This document shows positions 4,870 through 6,956 of a DNA stretch of 6,956 bases, one piece after another. Below the pieces are notes generated by a model. It made no database searches. It had not been told where the DNA came from and worked only from the letters and a program-made list of their open reading frames with translations. The translations under genes and the position numbers were made by a program. Source of the stretch: Treponema sp. Its GTDB lineage: Bacteria > Spirochaetota > Spirochaetia > Treponematales > Breznakiellaceae. Each line of letters begins with the position of its first letter. Position 1 is the first letter of the stretch. The DNA lies in contig JAISPY010000171.1 in NCBI GenBank assembly GCA_031274565.1, forward strand, positions 1-6,956. The letters are read 5' to 3'.

Positions 4870-6956
4870 ATGGCTTTTGAGTCTTGTATCCTAGAACCCG
4901 GAAAGGCCCTGCCGGTGGGAGCCTCATTGACCGGCCAGGGGGTGAACTTTTCTCTTTTTTCTCGGAATGCCAGTTCCGTTACCTTGGTGCTCTTTGCCTC
5001 CTCGGAGCCTGACAGCGCCTACCAGAAACTGAAACTGGATCCCCAACGAAACCGCACGGGCGATATGTGGCATTGCCATATCCCGGGCCTTAGATCCGGG
5101 GCGCTCTACCTCTATCAGGTGGACGGACCGTATATCCCGGAAAAGGGCCTGCGGTTCAATCCCCATAAACTCCTGCTCGATCCCTATGCCAAGGCCCTAA
5201 CCAGCTTACGGAACTGGGACCTGCGATCCTCGATGGGGTACGATCCCCAAAACCCGCTGGGGGATAGCTCTTTTTCCACCATCGATGACCTCCCCAGTAA
5301 ACCCCGCTGCGTGGTGATCGATGATGCCTTTGACTGGCAGGAAGACCGACCCCTCAACTATCCCCTGCGATTCAGCGTACTCTACGAAACCCACGTCCGG
5401 GGCCTGACCAAGCACCCGGATTCCCAGGTGAAACATCCCGGTACATACCGGGGGGTGATCGAAAAGATCCCCTTTTTCAAGGAACTGGGCGTTACCAGCC
5501 TGGAATTCCTTCCCATCCAGGAATTCCATGAACGGGAACACACCCGGCTAAACCCCCGTACCGGGAAACCGCTGGTGAATTATTGGGGCTATTCCACCGT
5601 GGCCTTCTTTGCCCCCAAGGGCTCTTATGCTTCGGATACAAGCCTGGGAGGATCCGTACGGGAATTCAAAGAAATGGTCCGGGAACTGCATAAGGCAGGG
5701 CTGGAGGTGATCTTGGACATCGTGTTTAACCATACCGCCGAGGGGAATGAGCAGGGACCCACCTTCTCCTTTCGTGGCTTGGATAACCGGATCTACTATA
5801 TCTTGGACGAAAATCAGCGGTACTATAAGAACTATTCCGGCTGCGGCAATACGGTCAAGTGTAACAATCCAGTGGTGCGGACCTTCATCATCGACTGTCT
5901 CCGCTACTGGGTCATGGAGATGCACGTAGATGGCTTTCGGTTTGACCTCGGTTCCATCCTGGGCCGGGATCAGGCGGGAAGACTCATGGAAAATCCCCCG
6001 GTACTGGAACGGATCGCCGAAGATCCGGTGCTACGGCATACCAAGATCATCGCCGAAGCCTGGGACGCAGGCGGGGCCTACCAAGTGGGCTGGTTCCCCG
6101 GCGGCCGTTGGGCAGAATGGAACGACCGCTACCGGGATGAGGTGCGGAAATACTGGCGGGGAGATCCCCATCAAACCCGGCACTTAGCCACCCGGCTCGC
6201 CGGCAGTTCAGACCTGTACCTGCGGGATGGGAGAAAGCCCTTTCATTCGATCAACTTCATCACCAGCCATGACGGCTTCACCCTCAAGGACCTGGTATCC
6301 TATGCGGTCAAGCATAACGAGGAAAACGCTGAGCAGAACCGGGACGGCAATGACACGAATTACAGCGCCAACTATGGCTTTGAAGGCCCTTCATGTAATC
6401 CCCGGATCGAAACGCTCCGGGAACGGCTCATGAAGAATTACATCGCTACCTTGATGGTTTCCCAGGGGACCCCCATGATCCTGGGGGGAGATGAAATGGG
6501 ACGCACCCAACGGGGAAACAACAACGCCTATTGTCAGGACAACGAAATCTCCTGGTATGACTGGTCCCTCTTGGCAAAGAACTCCGGGCTTTTCCGGTTT
6601 GTCAAGGAAATGATCGCCTTCCGCCGGCGGCATCCGGGGTTCATGCGCCCTGAGTTCTACACGGGCAGAGACGGGGACTACAACGCCATCCCGGATATAA
6701 GCTGGTTCGACGAAAAAGGCGCAATTCCTGATTGGGACACCATAGGAACCTGTCTGGCCCTGCGGATGGACGGCAGCAAAGCGGATATCCTGGCGGACCG
6801 GGATGATAATGATTGCTTTATCATGTTCAACGCCAGCGAAACATCGGTTTCCTTTACGGTCTGTAAGCCCCTAGAGGGTAAGCAGTGGGTCCGGGTGATT
6901 GACACGGGCCTTCCCCCCCCTGGGGATATCTGCGTCCCTGGTACGGAAAAACCCTT
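4870..6956 (+). CDS. glgX: Glycogen debranching enzyme GlgX (GH13), 3' end beyond window
   Basis: An uninterrupted frame of 695 codons that leaves the right edge. GlgX cuts alpha-1,6 branch points of glycogen after glycogen phosphorylase has shortened the outer chains, releasing malto-oligosaccharides in the cytoplasm. The N-terminal 100 or so residues (VGASLTGQGVNFSLFSRNAS onward) are a CBM48-type beta domain. The GH13 barrel follows from about 165 (SVLYETHVRGLTKH). Conserved regions are DIVFNH (283-288), GFRFDL (355-360) with nucleophile D359 and R357, IIAEAWD (393-399) with acid/base E396, and ITSHDG (464-469) with H467 and the third catalytic aspartate D468. The later GGDEMGRTQRGNNNAYCQDN block is typical of GlgX/isoamylase enzymes. 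A C-terminal beta domain begins near 610. Known GlgX proteins have about 660-720 residues, so only a short tail should be missing. A run of eight Cs at 6913-6920 lies in frame (LPPPGD). An isoamylase or TreX-type specificity cannot be excluded from sequence alone. Confidence 0.95.
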   Translation, partial: MAFESCILEPGKALPVGASLTGQGVNFSLFSRNASSVTLVLFASSEPDSAYQKLKLDPQRNRTGDMWHCHIPGLRSGALYLYQVDGPYIPEKGLRFNPHKLLLDPYAKALTSLRNWDLRSSMGYDPQNPLGDSSFSTIDDLPSKPRCVVIDDAFDWQEDRPLNYPLRFSVLYETHVRGLTKHPDSQVKHPGTYRGVIEKIPFFKELGVTSLEFLPIQEFHEREHTRLNPRTGKPLVNYWGYSTVAFFAPKGSYASDTSLGGSVREFKEMVRELHKAGLEVILDIVFNHTAEGNEQGPTFSFRGLDNRIYYILDENQRYYKNYSGCGNTVKCNNPVVRTFIIDCLRYWVMEMHVDGFRFDLGSILGRDQAGRLMENPPVLERIAEDPVLRHTKIIAEAWDAGGAYQVGWFPGGRWAEWNDRYRDEVRKYWRGDPHQTRHLATRLAGSSDLYLRDGRKPFHSINFITSHDGFTLKDLVSYAVKHNEENAEQNRDGNDTNYSANYGFEGPSCNPRIETLRERLMKNYIATLMVSQGTPMILGGDEMGRTQRGNNNAYCQDNEISWYDWSLLAKNSGLFRFVKEMIAFRRRHPGFMRPEFYTGRDGDYNAIPDISWFDEKGAIPDWDTIGTCLALRMDGSKADILADRDDNDCFIMFNASETSVSFTVCKPLEGKQWVRVIDTGLPPPGDICVPGTEKP
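6913..6920 (+). repeat. C8 homopolymer inside glgX
   Basis: Eight consecutive Cs near the 3' end of the visible glgX sequence. The frame on both sides is the family-like one (VIDTGL before, PGDIC after), so the length given is the in-frame one. It is a possible slippage site in replication or an error-prone site in sequencing. Confidence 0.6.

Noticed and set aside
5206..5925. Two minus-strand frames of 111 and 125 codons opposite glgX
   Set aside because: They lie over conserved GH13 sequence and read as shadows.
1..6956. CRISPR array, tRNA or rRNA gene
   Set aside because: No regularly spaced long repeats, cloverleaf with conserved T-loop, or rRNA signature sequence was seen on either strand.

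Overview
The window (about 54% GC by eye) holds four well-supported genes and one truncated mobile-element gene. The protein style, the GC content and the presence of a glycogen-debranching gene beside a secreted von Willebrand factor A (VWA) protein resemble a spirochaete of the gut-treponeme type. That is an impression from protein flavour, not a sequence match, and it should be treated as tentative.

Layout from left to right. Positions 1-251 on the minus strand carry the N-terminal part of what looks like a DDE transposase; it runs off the left edge and has no normal ATG start. Next comes recQ on the plus strand (366-2204), a full-length RecQ DNA helicase with all helicase motifs, the four zinc-binding cysteines, an RQC region and an HRDC domain. 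It converges on a minus-strand gene (2286-3452) for an exported VWA protein with a MIDAS metal site. No clear T-tailed terminator lies in the 81 bases between the two stops. A gene-free stretch of about 510 bases (3453-3966) follows and is the least ordinary part of the window. It contains a perfect 9-bp inverted repeat in the probable promoter of the VWA gene, an element of about 250 bp with imperfect inverted ends and 10-nt tandem units (MITE-like), and a leader with three predicted hairpins. Downstream on the plus strand are an HD-superfamily phosphohydrolase (3967-4785) and, 84 bases later, glgX (4870 to beyond the right edge), a glycogen debranching enzyme with its GH13 catalytic triad intact.

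How the genes relate. recQ belongs to DNA repair and recombination and has no evident link to its neighbours. The HD gene and glgX run in the same direction, each with a strong Shine-Dalgarno sequence, and may share a transcript. If so, an HD hydrolase of unknown substrate would be made with a glycogen-breakdown enzyme. Nothing in the coding sequences points to a clearly new multi-gene system; the repeat element and the structured leader in the intergenic region deserve the most follow-up.
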